A stretch of 64,000 nt of DNA from contig WBZZ01006850.1 in the NCBI GenBank assembly GCA_019918135.1, positions 112,501 through 176,500 of the forward strand, written 5' to 3'. A model generated the notes under the pieces. The model worked only from the letters and a program-made list of their open reading frames with translations, made no database searches and was not told the origin of the DNA. The DNA comes from Paulinella micropora. Lineage: Eukaryota > Cercozoa > Imbricatea > Euglyphida > Paulinellidae. Below are positions 20,306 through 29,758 of this stretch, piece after piece; position 1 is the stretch's first letter; each line of letters starts with the position of its first letter. Made by a program: the position numbers and the translations under genes.

Positions 20306-21611
20306 TCAATAGCCGAACTGTCTCGTTTCAATCGCATTATCTACAATACCTATAATATTTCTTTTAGTGTAAGTAAAGCTGAATATTTTTTCCAAGTATT
20401 CACTCGTTATTTTTTGTTGTTGTTTGTCTCTTGTTATCTTGCTGTTTTCTACTATAACAACTTTACCAGATTTTTCAATTCGTTTAGCAATCAATTTTTC
20501 TTCCTGAGACTTAAGCAACTCTAACAATTCATTCTTGCCGTTCTCAATAAGGTCGCTGTTTTTAATACCAAGTCCGCAACTAATGACACTTAACATATTT
20601 GGTAAATTTGATGATTTATTGTTTTCATAGTTCATACTAAAGCCTTTGACTTTCATACTTGCTTTGCCGTTATCCAATACATACCCATAACTTTGGCCCG
20701 CCTCCGATAAAGGTCATAATCTTTGCTCCGTGTAGTTCGTCCGTCCATTCACCTAACAGCTTACCCGTTTTCACATCTGTTTCACCTTTCGTTAAGTCTG
20801 TATCGTGGTATAGAATTCTGTTGCCTAGTTTGTCCATCATCTCATATAGTCTAATCCTTGCATGGCAAGTCGTAAATAAAGCAACTACAATATTTGTTTT
20901 CACGGGGTCGCTTACCGCATCCTGTTTAAGGTCATATCTCGCTTCTATTATTTTGTCGTTAATAATATTTATGTTTATGTTATCGACTGACTTGTCGCTC
21001 ATTAACTTGTATAAGGTATCTTTGTCTTTTATCATTTTGTTTTGAGCTTTGTTTTGCTTTTCACCAAACTTGCCCCACAACGAGTTTAAGCACAACTTAG
21101 CAACCGCTCGCCTTCCGGGGTTTTCTTCTATTTTGTTTTCGTCCATCTTAATACCCATCCTGACTTCCATACTGTCAATGTAGTTTCTTTTTTGTTCCTG
21201 TGTAATACAACCATCAGGATATCCGCTTAAATCTTGTTTAACCTTTAAGAAAGTTGTTATGTAATCTTTGAACAGGCTACTGCTCTGCTCCTTCCAATGC
21301 CATACCTCATATACCTTAATTAGCTTGTAGCCTTTGTCTCAGGCCTTGTAGATTTCGGGTGTTGCCCAAGTGCCAGTTATTGCCCGCTCCTTATCGGTGT
21401 GCTTACAATTTCATCCTTGTTCGGTCATTCCGCATTTATCGCACAGGTAATACATTAGTTTTCCTCTATCAGCCTTAGGTAAAACGGGGTGTAGTAATTT
21501 TCTAGGCGGTAGCATCTTAACCTTAGCCACTCCGAAATATTCTCTGTTTATGATTTTGTTTTTCATATCTTTTCTTTCATCATCATTGTTAGGTCTTATA
21601 GAAAGAAGCAC
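20306..21611 (-). pseudogene. B-family DNA polymerase, probably protein-primed (Polinton-like relic), C-terminal part
   Basis: The replicative polymerase of the element. From N to C on the minus strand: EYFGVAKVKMLPPRKLLHPV and LMYYLCDKCG (palm region before motif B), VAKLCLNSLWGKFGEKQ (motif B, KxxxNSxYG type) and RILYHDTDLTKGE (motif C). LGEWTDELHGAKIMTFIGGG follows, then a thumb-like helical end. This arrangement suits protein-primed polymerases of Polintons and relatives. The exonuclease and N-terminal part are not in the window; the polymerase side of the relic meets the tyrosine-recombinase retrotransposon. Broken. Confidence 0.85.
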
Positions 21612-21626
21612 ATGCTGGGTGTTAAT

Positions 21627-21785
21627 TACTGGTTTGCTCCGGGCTTCGCCCGGAGTTAACCGCCGTTAAAACTCCGAGGAGACGTTTCGCTTTTACGGTA
21701 GTCCGGTCGGCACGGCGCAGCCGGCACGTGTTTGATCCGGCGTCTGGTTTGGCCTACGTTAGAAAGTTGGGAAGATCGGAAGACG
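21627..21785 (+). repeat. Split repeat A1 of the YR retrotransposon
   Basis: Starts TTACTGGTTTGCTCCGGGC and contains the hairpin CTCCGGGC-TTC-GCCCGGAG (about 21638-21656) and a GGCACGGCGCAGCCGGCACG-type GC-rich stretch, ending near GAAAGTTGGGAAGATCGGAA. It is closely matched by A2 (28018-28204). The gag frame opens inside it. Confidence 0.85.
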
Positions 21786-23437
21786 CGTCAAACAAACTAT
21801 CTTCAATGCCTGCGATTGAAAAGAAAATCAAAGTTGGTAGCGTTGTTTCAACTCTTGCAGCATATCACGTTCAAGACGATGATTTATTTCAAAGATTTGG
21901 AGAAAAATCTGAAACCGTACGAATCACCGGGGTCGTAATGAGTTTCACTGAAAAACAGGCTACTATTCGCCTCAACACAGAGGGAAATCAATGGTCTGTG
22001 CAAGTCCCCCGTGGTTTGATTCGTTTGGAAGAGGATTCCAAGAAGTGGAAGTATTTGAGTGCATCAGGGGAGGTGATTTGGAACTCGGATACCGACCAGG
22101 TTGTTGAGCTGAAGTTTACTGAGATTCCCTTGAATGCTAATGTCTCACGCAATGATTTTATTAAGTCAATCAGGGACGTGAATGGCATTCTTGGAAATAG
22201 CAACGGTACTAACGAGGCTAAGGCCAAGAAGCAGAAAGGCAAAGTAATTGCGGCTCACCTCGAGAACTTTTACAACGCTCCAAATCTGCGACAGTTGTAT
22301 AACGAATACTTTACTGAGGTAAGAGAAGTCAAAGCGAATTCCAGTAAGGGGGTTGTCGCTTCAGCAATAGCAGCTCAAATCGTTGACAAAGGTGTCGAGT
22401 GGCCCTTCGTTGTCCAAGCCGAGCTTGTTGAGAAACAAGAGGAGAAAATCGAAGAAGAGTTTGATTTGGAGCCGGAAGCCGGTCTGCCTCGAAACAAGAA
22501 ACAGCGAACAAGCACGAAGCAAGAACTTCAGAAGGCCATCGATGATGCTTTGAAGAAACAAGAGGAGCTAAAGGCGAGGCTTGCCAATGCTCGTCAAGTC
22601 GGAAACAATGGCAGAACTGTCCGCTTCGACGCGTCTGTGCTCTCAGAGTTGCAAAAGACCAACGAGGAGCTGGAGCGCAAAATCAAAGAGGCAGCCAACG
22701 ACAAAGGTATTGATCCATCCTCCTTGCTCTCAGCTCTTGGTTTTTCGACTGCTGTGTCCGGTGATGAGAAGGCTAGTTTGACTCAGGAGTTTCAAAGTCT
22801 GCCGGGTTCCGAAGATGTAGATTTTGATGTACTCAAAAAGATAAAGCTGGGAAAAGAGTACATCAATCTCAAAGAGCTTTTGCCATCAAAAAAGAAAACT
22901 CTAATTGGCGAATCTTATGAGTCGGAGCCTAAATCTGTTTCTGTGGAGAAGTTCTTGGACTTAGTTCGCAAGCTTGTCGTCCTGTACTCCAAACATCATC
23001 CTCAGCACGCTGAAGATATGTGGGAGCATTACCGTTACCTCGAACTTATTGTAAGAAAGAACACGTTGCAGTCGACGATGAGGTGGGACAAGGCAGTACG
23101 CGGTAGGAGCTCGTTGGGACAATTGCATAAGGGCACCCTTCCCTTCGTGTTAGCGACAGCTACCCTCGAGCCGCTCCCCCCCTCTTCCCATTCTTCCAAC
23201 CAGTCCTTTGGCCAAAGTGTCCTCAAGCAGCAGCGGGGTGGTGGACAAGCTAAACAGCAGTACCAGAAGTCAAAAAAGGTGTGCTTCAACTGGGCAGACA
23301 GCCTCGATTGCAACTACAAAGACGAGTGTCGCTTCTTACACCAGTGTCCAGTGTGCCCTGGAAACAAAGACCACAAGCGAGTGGACTGCCCGGACAATTG
23401 CAACAACAAGTGGGGAAAACGCAAGGCAGACAAGTAA
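21728..23437 (+). CDS. Gag-like protein with CCCH/CCHC zinc fingers (YR retrotransposon)
   Basis: 569 codons, open throughout. The middle is rich in charged helices (ELQKAIDDALKKQEELKARL and TNEELERKIKEA), likely for self-assembly. Near the C-terminus, VCFNWADSLDCNYKDECRFL gives a CCCH finger, continuing as HQCPVCPGNKDHKRVDCPD, a second CCHC-type site. Such paired fingers are typical of the first ORF of DIRS/PAT/Ngaro elements and probably bind the element's RNA. The end is basic (WGKRKADK). Confidence 0.75.
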   Translation: MFDPASGLAYVRKLGRSEDASNKLSSMPAIEKKIKVGSVVSTLAAYHVQDDDLFQRFGEKSETVRITGVVMSFTEKQATIRLNTEGNQWSVQVPRGLIRLEEDSKKWKYLSASGEVIWNSDTDQVVELKFTEIPLNANVSRNDFIKSIRDVNGILGNSNGTNEAKAKKQKGKVIAAHLENFYNAPNLRQLYNEYFTEVREVKANSSKGVVASAIAAQIVDKGVEWPFVVQAELVEKQEEKIEEEFDLEPEAGLPRNKKQRTSTKQELQKAIDDALKKQEELKARLANARQVGNNGRTVRFDASVLSELQKTNEELERKIKEAANDKGIDPSSLLSALGFSTAVSGDEKASLTQEFQSLPGSEDVDFDVLKKIKLGKEYINLKELLPSKKKTLIGESYESEPKSVSVEKFLDLVRKLVVLYSKHHPQHAEDMWEHYRYLELIVRKNTLQSTMRWDKAVRGRSSLGQLHKGTLPFVLATATLEPLPPSSHSSNQSFGQSVLKQQRGGGQAKQQYQKSKKVCFNWADSLDCNYKDECRFLHQCPVCPGNKDHKRVDCPDNCNNKWGKRKADK

Positions 23438-23464
23438 TGGGGCCCTGGGAGTGAAAGCTCTGCA

Positions 23465-24420
23465 GTGGGGCAAGTAGCTCTCAGGGTCGGCTTACCTCAG
23501 CCGGAGGTCTCCCTAGGTGGGACTTCCCTTTCCACTGCTCTCTCCTTTTCTGACCCAACGCGCAGAACTTGGGATCCAGGTGGTCACAAGCACGTGACCA
23601 AGGTCGAAGTTGCAAAGAGTGGCAATCCGTCGTTCAGCAACCATCAATCACACTTCGACTCCTTGTTTTCAAATGATCGGGCCTCGGTGCCACTTCCAAA
23701 TATGATCGGTCCCACCGGTTCCAATTTTTTCCAGTGCTCGTTCCCTTCGTTAGCAAGTAGCTCAGCTCCTTCTTCTTTTCACGTTCAGTCTGTGGGGCAC
23801 AGCCCGTCTTACTCTGCTGCCCCTTTCGTCTCAGTTTGTTCTTCGTTTTCTAATGAAGCTTCAGTGCTTCATGCCTCTGTCTTGGATGGGCAAGTGTTAC
23901 CTGTTTCTCCTTCCTGGGGTACTTGTCTTGTCTCCTCTCCTTCTTCTTCTTCTATCTCTTTCTTTTTTTTTCATCTCTCTTCATCTCCTTCCATCAACTA
24001 TGCAACTATGCAGCACAACCAACCTCAACAACAACAACAACAACAACAACAACAACTACAACTACAACAACAACAACAACAACAACAACGACGACGACGA
24101 CATGTACAGCAACAACAGCAACAGCAACAGCAACAACAACAACAACAACAACAACCGCAACAACTACATCATCAGCAACAACAACAACAACAACAACAAC
24201 AACATCAACTACTAGTAGAACAACAACAACCACAACAACAACCACCACAACTACAACATCCTCAACCTCAACAACCTCATCAACGTCTACAATTACAACA
24301 ACAGCAACAGCAACACATCCATCCTCTGCCTTCTCTGTCTTCCTCTTCTTGTGTTGCCTCTTAGTAGTTTCCCCTTGGTGGCTCGTCTTCTTCTTCTACC
24401 CAACAGCCTCAGGTGCTGTG
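23465..24420 (+). other. Inter-ORF region encoding a Ser-rich then Gln-rich open frame
   Basis: A 299-codon open frame runs here, Ser/Phe-rich at first and then almost pure Gln (with His and Leu) over a (CAA)n-type repeat. The other frames give poly-Asn and poly-Thr, so the Gln tract is not evidence of a protein. The Ser-rich first half could be the end of the gag product or non-coding spacer. No domain recognised. Confidence 0.4.
24020..24325. repeat. (CAA)n/(ACA)n trinucleotide repeat inside the YR retrotransposon
   Basis: About 300 bases of CAA with CAG, CGA and CTA variants, between the gag and RT frames. This kind of expansion is likely younger than the element's family, since coding function is not needed here. 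Confidence 0.9.
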
Positions 24421-25029
24421 CCCTAAGCAGGGTGGCTTACAAGGCAATGCGGTCCCTTTAAGCCCTCTGCTTCTCCCTCTTCCACTTCTGCTTCCTTTTT
24501 CTTCCCTTTCCCTAGGTGGATTTGGGATATAGCCAAAGTCGAGGCTGAGGAAGAGATGGGCGCTTTGGTTCGCTCTTCCACCGTCCAAGGTCTCTAATTC
24601 ATCGAACAATGATGGGATTTCGTCTCCCTCTGTGCCTTTGGATTTGTTGACAGCTGGGGTTGTGCCGGTTGATTCCCTCCCTTCTCTGTTATTGGAGTTG
24701 GAGAGTGGCAAGATCTGGTGGCATGACTTTCCCTTTTGGTCATTCATCCTTCCCACCTCTCCTTCTATTTCTCTTTCCTCCTTATGCCTAGGTTGTGTCG
24801 TGCCAGAGGGTTGCGTTGTGGGGTTCTATGGCAAAGTGGAACTTCAGTGTTTCGCTCCATACACAACGCATGTTTGGTTTGTGAGGGACTCTTCTCGTGG
24901 TACACAAGTCGGAGGTGTCGCTCTAGTAGACTTTAGGTTTCTGAGGGGTAGGGGAAGAAACATTCATTTTTTTGGTTGTCAAATGGGTGACAAGAGGTTT
25001 CAGCCAGGCAAGAGAGAAGTCTTGCCGGT
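24421..25029. other. Spacer before the RT frame
   Basis: About 600 bases of T/C-rich sequence with only short, unremarkable frames. No motif recognised. It probably belongs to the element as the gag-RT spacer, possibly holding the start of the RT polyprotein. Confidence 0.4.
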
Positions 25030-26703
25030 ATGGGAGGGACTTTAGAGCCTTACAAGCCAGTCTTCAACGTGGACAAAATCGTGGGCCTCGCCACGCTCTG
25101 CTTGCCGGATTCAGAAGTCGTTTGGCTCAAAGGCTTTCTCACGGGCACGGACACTCACTATAGGGGCACAGGAGAGTTCTTACGTGATTACTCTCTTGCT
25201 GGCGCCCTTTCAGAGGAAGACAACCGACAGATCTATGAGGCCAACATGAAGGCGGTCGAGAAGGGCTTCATGGCGGGTCCATTCACAAGACCTCCCTTCC
25301 CAAATAGCAATTGCAAGCACCAAGCTATCGTTACACGAGAACATGCCATCCCAAAGGACAAGTGGCATCCCGAGACTGGGGAAAGAAGACTCATCAATGA
25401 CCTTTCCTTTCCCCGTTTCCTCTTCTTCAACCAGCTTTGCCCCAGAACGGATGATGGGGTGGAGTATTATACACATGACAAACAAATGGCCAGAATCATT
25501 GAAGCCGGTCCCGGTTGTGTTGTCTTCGGTGCAGATGTCAAGTCTGCTTACAACCAGACTCCGTTGCTGCCTTCTCTCTTCTGGCAGCAAGTCTCTTCGT
25601 GTAGGTACCCAGTCACTGGCAAGCTTGTGTACTTCGTTCTTCTCGTGCCGGGCTTCGGGGGCGTCTACGCCGCCGACGGTTGGAATCGATTCTCCAGATC
25701 CCTGAAGTCCATTTTTCTGTACAAGTCTATTCCGATGAAGCTGTATGTTGATAACGGCGACGTTGTCTGTGCATCCTGGAAGGAAGCTAGGGCACTGCGG
25801 TTGGATTTCAACAGCCTCTCCACGCTCCTAGGCATCCCGTGGCACGAGGAGTTCATCGGACAGTCCTTTCGTTCCCTCGGTTGGAACAAGGACACTCGTA
25901 AAGGTTTCTGGTTCGTGGAGCTGCCTGCGGACAAGCGCAAGATCGTGATGCAAGCCTTGGTCACCATCGCCGGTGGCGGCTTCTACTCCATCAAGTCTTT
26001 CGAACGTCTCCTGGGCCTTTTGTGCTTTGTTTCCCAGATGCTCTTTTTTCTTCGGCCGGCGGTAGGAAACTTGCGGATTGCTTTCAACACTTTGTCGACT
26101 TCGCGTGGCAAAGGTGGCCGGTTCAGTTCCAGAGCCTGCCACGCTGCAAAATGGGCCCGCGACCATCTCGACTCCAATTTCCGCCTTCCGCTGTCAGACT
26201 TCTTGAAGACGGGAGAGCATGACAAAGAGTCGATGACATGGGTCAACGACCCCGTCAAGTGCACACTTTGGACCGATGCGAACTTTTGCGAGGTAGAGGG
26301 TTCGCAATGGGGGAGGGGTGCCATTGTCATGGCCCCCTTTCGTTCCAAAGGTGTTTTCTCTTCTCGCTGTTGGTCCGTAGAAGAGTTAGCCCTTCTTTGC
26401 ACTGAGTCTCTAGTCGCCTCGTCTCCTATGCATGAGCTGTTCAGTGCTTACGTTGCCGTTTTTGAGTTTGCGGTCGCCTTGGGTTACAGGAAGTTCCATA
26501 TTGTCACGGACTGTGCCCCGGCTGCTCACTGTCTTAACTCGTGCTATTCGCCTAGAACGAACATTCAGAGTCTCATTGACTCTTGGACTTCTAAACTTTC
26601 TTTCCTTGGCGTTTCCCTCACTGCATCTCAAGAGCCACGCGATTGCATTAACCTTGTCGATTTGTTGGCACGTGCACAGATGACCCAGGCGACAGAGACC
26701 TAG
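25030..26703 (+). CDS. Reverse transcriptase-RNase H (YR retrotransposon)
   Basis: 557 codons, open throughout. RT fingers and palm: KWHPETGERRLINDLSFPR (about residues 115-133), VFGADVKSAYNQTPL (about 164-178), FVLLVPGFGG (about 204-213), and a palm motif at about residue 240 followed by LGIPWHEEFIGQSFRSLGW. The thumb-like part includes GGGFYSIKSFERLLGLLCFV. The RNase H part starts at KCTLWTDANFCEVEGSQWGR (about residue 410) and continues to HIVTDCAPAAHCLNS. The type is that of DIRS/Ngaro/PAT elements, not of LTR elements. Confidence 0.85.
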   Translation: MGGTLEPYKPVFNVDKIVGLATLCLPDSEVVWLKGFLTGTDTHYRGTGEFLRDYSLAGALSEEDNRQIYEANMKAVEKGFMAGPFTRPPFPNSNCKHQAIVTREHAIPKDKWHPETGERRLINDLSFPRFLFFNQLCPRTDDGVEYYTHDKQMARIIEAGPGCVVFGADVKSAYNQTPLLPSLFWQQVSSCRYPVTGKLVYFVLLVPGFGGVYAADGWNRFSRSLKSIFLYKSIPMKLYVDNGDVVCASWKEARALRLDFNSLSTLLGIPWHEEFIGQSFRSLGWNKDTRKGFWFVELPADKRKIVMQALVTIAGGGFYSIKSFERLLGLLCFVSQMLFFLRPAVGNLRIAFNTLSTSRGKGGRFSSRACHAAKWARDHLDSNFRLPLSDFLKTGEHDKESMTWVNDPVKCTLWTDANFCEVEGSQWGRGAIVMAPFRSKGVFSSRCWSVEELALLCTESLVASSPMHELFSAYVAVFEFAVALGYRKFHIVTDCAPAAHCLNSCYSPRTNIQSLIDSWTSKLSFLGVSLTASQEPRDCINLVDLLARAQMTQATET

Positions 26704-26779
26704 CGCAAGTTGAACCCGTCGGGCCTTCTTTGCGTCCTCTCCAGCAGCAACGGAAGTACCTTGGCTAGTCACCTCGGCG

Positions 26780-27775
26780 ATGGAAGTCATGGCATGTTCG
26801 GTCTCCTACAGCACCAGTGCCGCTTACAGCTCCGCCATCCGCAAGTTACGTTTTTTCTGCTCTGCCTACTCAACAGAGCATTCGTGCCCGGTCTGGTGGC
26901 AGCCCGATCCTGTGCTCATCGTCCTCTTCCTTATCTGGCTGAGCCGGTTCATGTCTGTTTCCACCTGTAAGGTGTATATGTACGCAATTCGAGACTTCTG
27001 CCTCCGAATGAGTCTAGATGACCCCACCGATAACCACTTCGTGGAGATGGCGTGGCGTGGTATCAAACGTTGTAAACGTACCAAGCCAGACAATCGCCTC
27101 ACCTTGGAATTACTGATGTTGGAAGCTATGGCTAGCTTTACCTTGGGGGCCGCTAAGGATCGCAACATCCTGAAGTCTACTCGTCATCTCTGGGTTACGG
27201 TTGTCACAGCTGCAGTCTGGGGTTTCTTCGGCCTTTTTCGCGTGGGTGAGTTGGTTGCGTCAGGTTCGCTCGCAACATGTAGTTTCCTTATCAACTCTTT
27301 TGTTCAAATGCGCGAGGTCGATAATATGAGCCTCATAATGGTTACTTTGGACGGCGCAAAACAGGATCCCTTTCGTCGCGGATGTGATGTTGGTCTCGCC
27401 GAGCAGGAGAACCCACTCATTTGTCCGCATGCTTGGAAGAAGGTCTACGAATCTAGTCGCGACGCCTACAAGCTCCCTTCAGCGGGAAACTATCCCTGCT
27501 TCCGTCTGGCAGATAATTCTCCGCTCAACCGTTCAACTTTCGTCAGCACAGCAAGAGAGCTTCTCCAGAAGGCGGGCGTGAAGACCGGTGGTCGATTCAA
27601 CGGGATCTCGCTTCGTCGTGGCGGCGCGGCTCGTCTCTTCTCGCTTGGGGCTTCCGACTCTACTATCATGCGCGCGGGACGGTGGTCCTCGTCCTGTTTT
27701 CGCCTATACGTAGGCGCAAGGTTGGCAGAGTTAGTTGCAGAGCAAAAAGCTATGGGGGAAGGGACAAATCTCTAG
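26780..27775 (+). CDS. Tyrosine recombinase (YR retrotransposon)
   Basis: 331 codons. In these elements it inserts a circular DNA copy without making a target duplication. An N-terminal helical DNA-binding part (YSSAIRKLRFFCSAY, YMYAIRDFCLRM) comes first. The catalytic part has GLFRVGELVASGS (Arg154), ISLRRGGAARLFSLGAS (Arg279/280) and AGRWSSSCFRLYVGA, with Tyr310 as likely nucleophile. It follows the RT frame by under 100 bases and ends about 20 bases before B1. Confidence 0.85.
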   Translation: MEVMACSVSYSTSAAYSSAIRKLRFFCSAYSTEHSCPVWWQPDPVLIVLFLIWLSRFMSVSTCKVYMYAIRDFCLRMSLDDPTDNHFVEMAWRGIKRCKRTKPDNRLTLELLMLEAMASFTLGAAKDRNILKSTRHLWVTVVTAAVWGFFGLFRVGELVASGSLATCSFLINSFVQMREVDNMSLIMVTLDGAKQDPFRRGCDVGLAEQENPLICPHAWKKVYESSRDAYKLPSAGNYPCFRLADNSPLNRSTFVSTARELLQKAGVKTGGRFNGISLRRGGAARLFSLGASDSTIMRAGRWSSSCFRLYVGARLAELVAEQKAMGEGTNL

Positions 27776-27795
27776 GCTCAAATTGTTGGAGGTTT

Positions 27796-28013
27796 TTGTA
27801 AAGTTCGGTTTCAGTACTCAAGTTTTTCGGTGCGGCTGTCTGTGTCCCGAGTGGACATCAGAGCCGCCACTGTTAGTGTTTTGTAAACTTGAGTCATGAA
27901 TTATTTGAGCCTAGCCCCTTTCCCTCCACACTACTCCGACGAGTTCGGAAGGTTTAGGCCAATAAAGTTTTTCTGTTCTCATTCTAAGTAAATTCGAAAC
28001 TACGATTCGGAAA
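27796..28013 (+). repeat. Split repeat B1 of the YR retrotransposon
   Basis: From GTAAAGTTCGGTTTCAGTAC to ACTACGATTCGGAAACTTAA. It is repeated as B2 (28623-28848) with about six differences. An AATAAAG signal near the end may serve 3'-end formation. Confidence 0.9.
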
Positions 28014-28017
28014 CTTA

Positions 28018-28204
28018 ATTACTGGTTTGCTCCGGGCGAAGCCCGGAGTTAACCGCCGTTAAAGTTCCGAGGAGACGTTTCGTTTTTACGGTAGTCCGGT
28101 CGGCACGGCGTAGCCGTGCCGGCGGAGCCGGCACGTGTTTGATCCGGCGTCTGGTTTGGCCTAAGTTGGAAAGTTGGGAAGATCGGAAGATCTTCCCAAC
28201 TTTC
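28018..28204 (+). repeat. Split repeat A2 with a 16-bp-arm terminal hairpin
   Basis: Matches A1 from TTACTGGTTTGCTCCGGGCG on, with the loop of its first hairpin reading GAA instead of TTC. It has an extra hairpin GGCACGGCGTAGCCGTGCC. It ends in GAAAGTTGGGAAGATC (28169-28184), GGAA, then GATCTTCCCAACTTTC (28189-28204), a perfect inverted repeat. Confidence 0.85.
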
Positions 28205-28622
28205 AAACTCCCGCCCACCCTTCCCTTGTTTTGTTTTGGTTTGTCCTTTGCTTTTGTTTGCTCTGGACTTCTGGTGGCGTTCTGGTGATCGCTGGTGGCC
28301 TCCGCTGCTTCCGCTCGCTCCGCCTTTGATGAGTCTCCCTTTGACTGCTTTGGTGCTACCTTCGATTGTTGCCGTGAACAACTAGTCACTAGGTTGGCCT
28401 GCTCGTCGTGCTTGGTGCCTTCCCTCGTTTAGTGTAGGTTTGTTCCGGTCTAAGGGATTGTTCCGTCACTCTAAGGTTAGTCTGCCGTCCGCTCTCCCCT
28501 CCTCCGCCCGGTTTCTCTGTCCGGCTTTAATGGATAGTATTTTTTCCGCCTTTTGTTTTACCCTTCCACTATCCCCTCCTCCACCCGGTCTTCTTAGTTG
28601 ACTAGTAGAGCGTGCCGGTTTT
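28205..28622. other. Sequence between A2 and B2
   Basis: About 420 bases, pyrimidine-rich on the plus strand, with no recognised gene. In a simple Ngaro layout B2 would follow A2 directly, so this is either part of a longer A unit, an insertion, or the remains of a second, internally shortened copy. Confidence 0.5.
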
Positions 28623-28848
28623 TTTTGTAAAGTTCGGCTTCAGTACTCAAGTTTTTCGGTGCGGCTGTCTGTGTCCCGAGTGGACATCAGAGCCGCCAGC
28701 TGTTAGTGTTTTGTAAACTTGAGTCCTGAATTATTTGAGCCTAGCCCCTTTCCCTCCACACTACTCCGACGAGTTCGGAAGGTTTAGGCCAATAAAGCTT
28801 TTCTGTTCTCGTTCTAAGTAAATTCGAAACTACGATTCGGAAACTTTA
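28623..28848 (+). repeat. Split repeat B2 of the YR retrotransposon
   Basis: Second copy of B1, from GTAAAGTTCGGCTTCAGTAC to GATTCGGAAACTTTAA. It marks the right end of the element; gypsy-like coding sequence starts within about 60 bases. Confidence 0.9.
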
Positions 28849-28898
28849 ACCAGAGTAAGCTTACTCAGCTCATACAACAATGCTCGACGTTTAGCTCA

Positions 28899-29720
28899 GT
28901 GAAGTCCAAGAACTTCCTCGAGACACACGTGTTCGAAAATACGGTTCAAAGCGTTGCTCCGTCAGCACCGTTTCAAGAAGTGATGAGTGCATGCTCAAAC
29001 ATGGACTCGCTCACGGAGGCACATACGGCACAGGCAGGCGGTGTACCTGTTGGCGCACAAGCCACGTACACAAACAGAGTTGCCGGTTGGAAGAGACAGA
29101 GAGAGCCAGACCTGAAGACCGCATGTTGGAGGTGGTTTGCAGGCTTGCAGTGTAAGGCACAGATGGAGAACAGAGACTGCTCTTTCAATCATGATAGGCA
29201 GAACCCAACAGCAAGGGCAAATTTTCTGAGCAGGACGGAAGGTAAGGAACCGGGCCTTTTCAATATGCTTCAGACTGCCGCTGCGAACGAAGGTTGGTAG
29301 GCCAATATGTGTGATGATGAGGAGTTACGAGAGGCAATCATTACCTACATGAAGAGGATGAAGGAGAAGAAGGAGGAAAGGGAGAGACAAAAGAACTTAA
29401 AGGCCTCTCAAAGAGGACGAGGAGGAGGAGCAGGAGCAGGAGGACGAGGAGGAGGAGCAGGAGGAGGACGAGGAGGAGGAACATGGAGAGGAGCCTCGAG
29501 GTGGCAAGGAACCCCTCAGAGATAAAGAGGAGGAGTTCGGGGATATACCCCTTATGGAGGGAGAGCTGTTCGAGCTCCAGCCCCCCACCCAGAGGAGGAG
29601 GAGGCTCATGGGCAAGCTCCAACCCAAATTTCGGTCGAGCTCAGGCCTACAACACTGCCTCGGAGACCGATACGTCATCCCACCCGGACACTACTCAAGG
29701 TAATCGTTTCGAGATGGTGG
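28899..29720 (+). pseudogene. Gypsy gag-like region with CCCH-type finger and RG-rich part
   Basis: TACWRWFAGLQCKAQMENRD followed by CSFNH gives a CCCH-like zinc site. The downstream sequence is Lys/Glu-rich, then Gly/Arg-rich (RGRGGGAGAGGRGGGAGGGR), the kind of RNA-binding tail found in gag proteins. The capsid fold cannot be recognised by eye. Assigned by place ahead of the pol genes. Confidence 0.5.
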
Positions 29721-29758
29721 AATGACTGGAGGGGGAAGAAAAGAGGAAGGAGAAGACT

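Larger units (their letters stand above)
4620..21622. mobile_element. Polinton-like virus relic (fossil), broken
   Basis: The parts that define the group are all here: retroviral-type integrase, packaging ATPase, adenain-like protease, minor and major capsid regions and B-family DNA polymerase, plus a fibre gene, a lipase and a small membrane protein, as in Polinton-like viruses of algae. The integrase (left) and polymerase (right) are on the minus strand, and the morphogenesis block is on the plus strand. The AT-rich composition differs from both sides. I saw no terminal inverted repeats. The left border is approximate. The right border is where the tyrosine-recombinase retrotransposon begins. 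The copy is clearly broken, with roughly a dozen or more interruptions, so it is an old insertion. Confidence 0.85.
21623..28848 (+). mobile_element. Ngaro/PAT-type tyrosine-recombinase retrotransposon with split direct repeats
   Basis: Gag-like ORF, RT-RNase H and a tyrosine recombinase lie in order between split repeats A1 (21627) and B1-A2-B2 (27796-28848), the layout of Ngaro, PAT and the algal TOC/kangaroo elements. No LTRs or DDE integrase are present. B1 and B2 are about 97% alike by eye (about six differences in 220 bases), so it is fairly young. Its three long frames are open and it looks whole or nearly so. It lies against the polymerase side of the Polinton-like relic on the left and the gypsy relic on the right. 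Confidence 0.85.

Noticed and set aside
24006-24426. Poly-Gln, poly-Asn, poly-Thr and poly-Val frames
   Set aside because: All frames of a CAA repeat are open; only low complexity.
27796-28848. B1/B2 as LTRs of the gypsy relic or as a solo-LTR pair
   Set aside because: The same block is explained by the A1-B1-A2-B2 layout around a tyrosine-recombinase element, and no copy lies right of the gypsy relic.
29341-29678. Minus-strand Ser/Leu-rich frames
   Set aside because: Antisense shadows of the RG-rich gag-like part.
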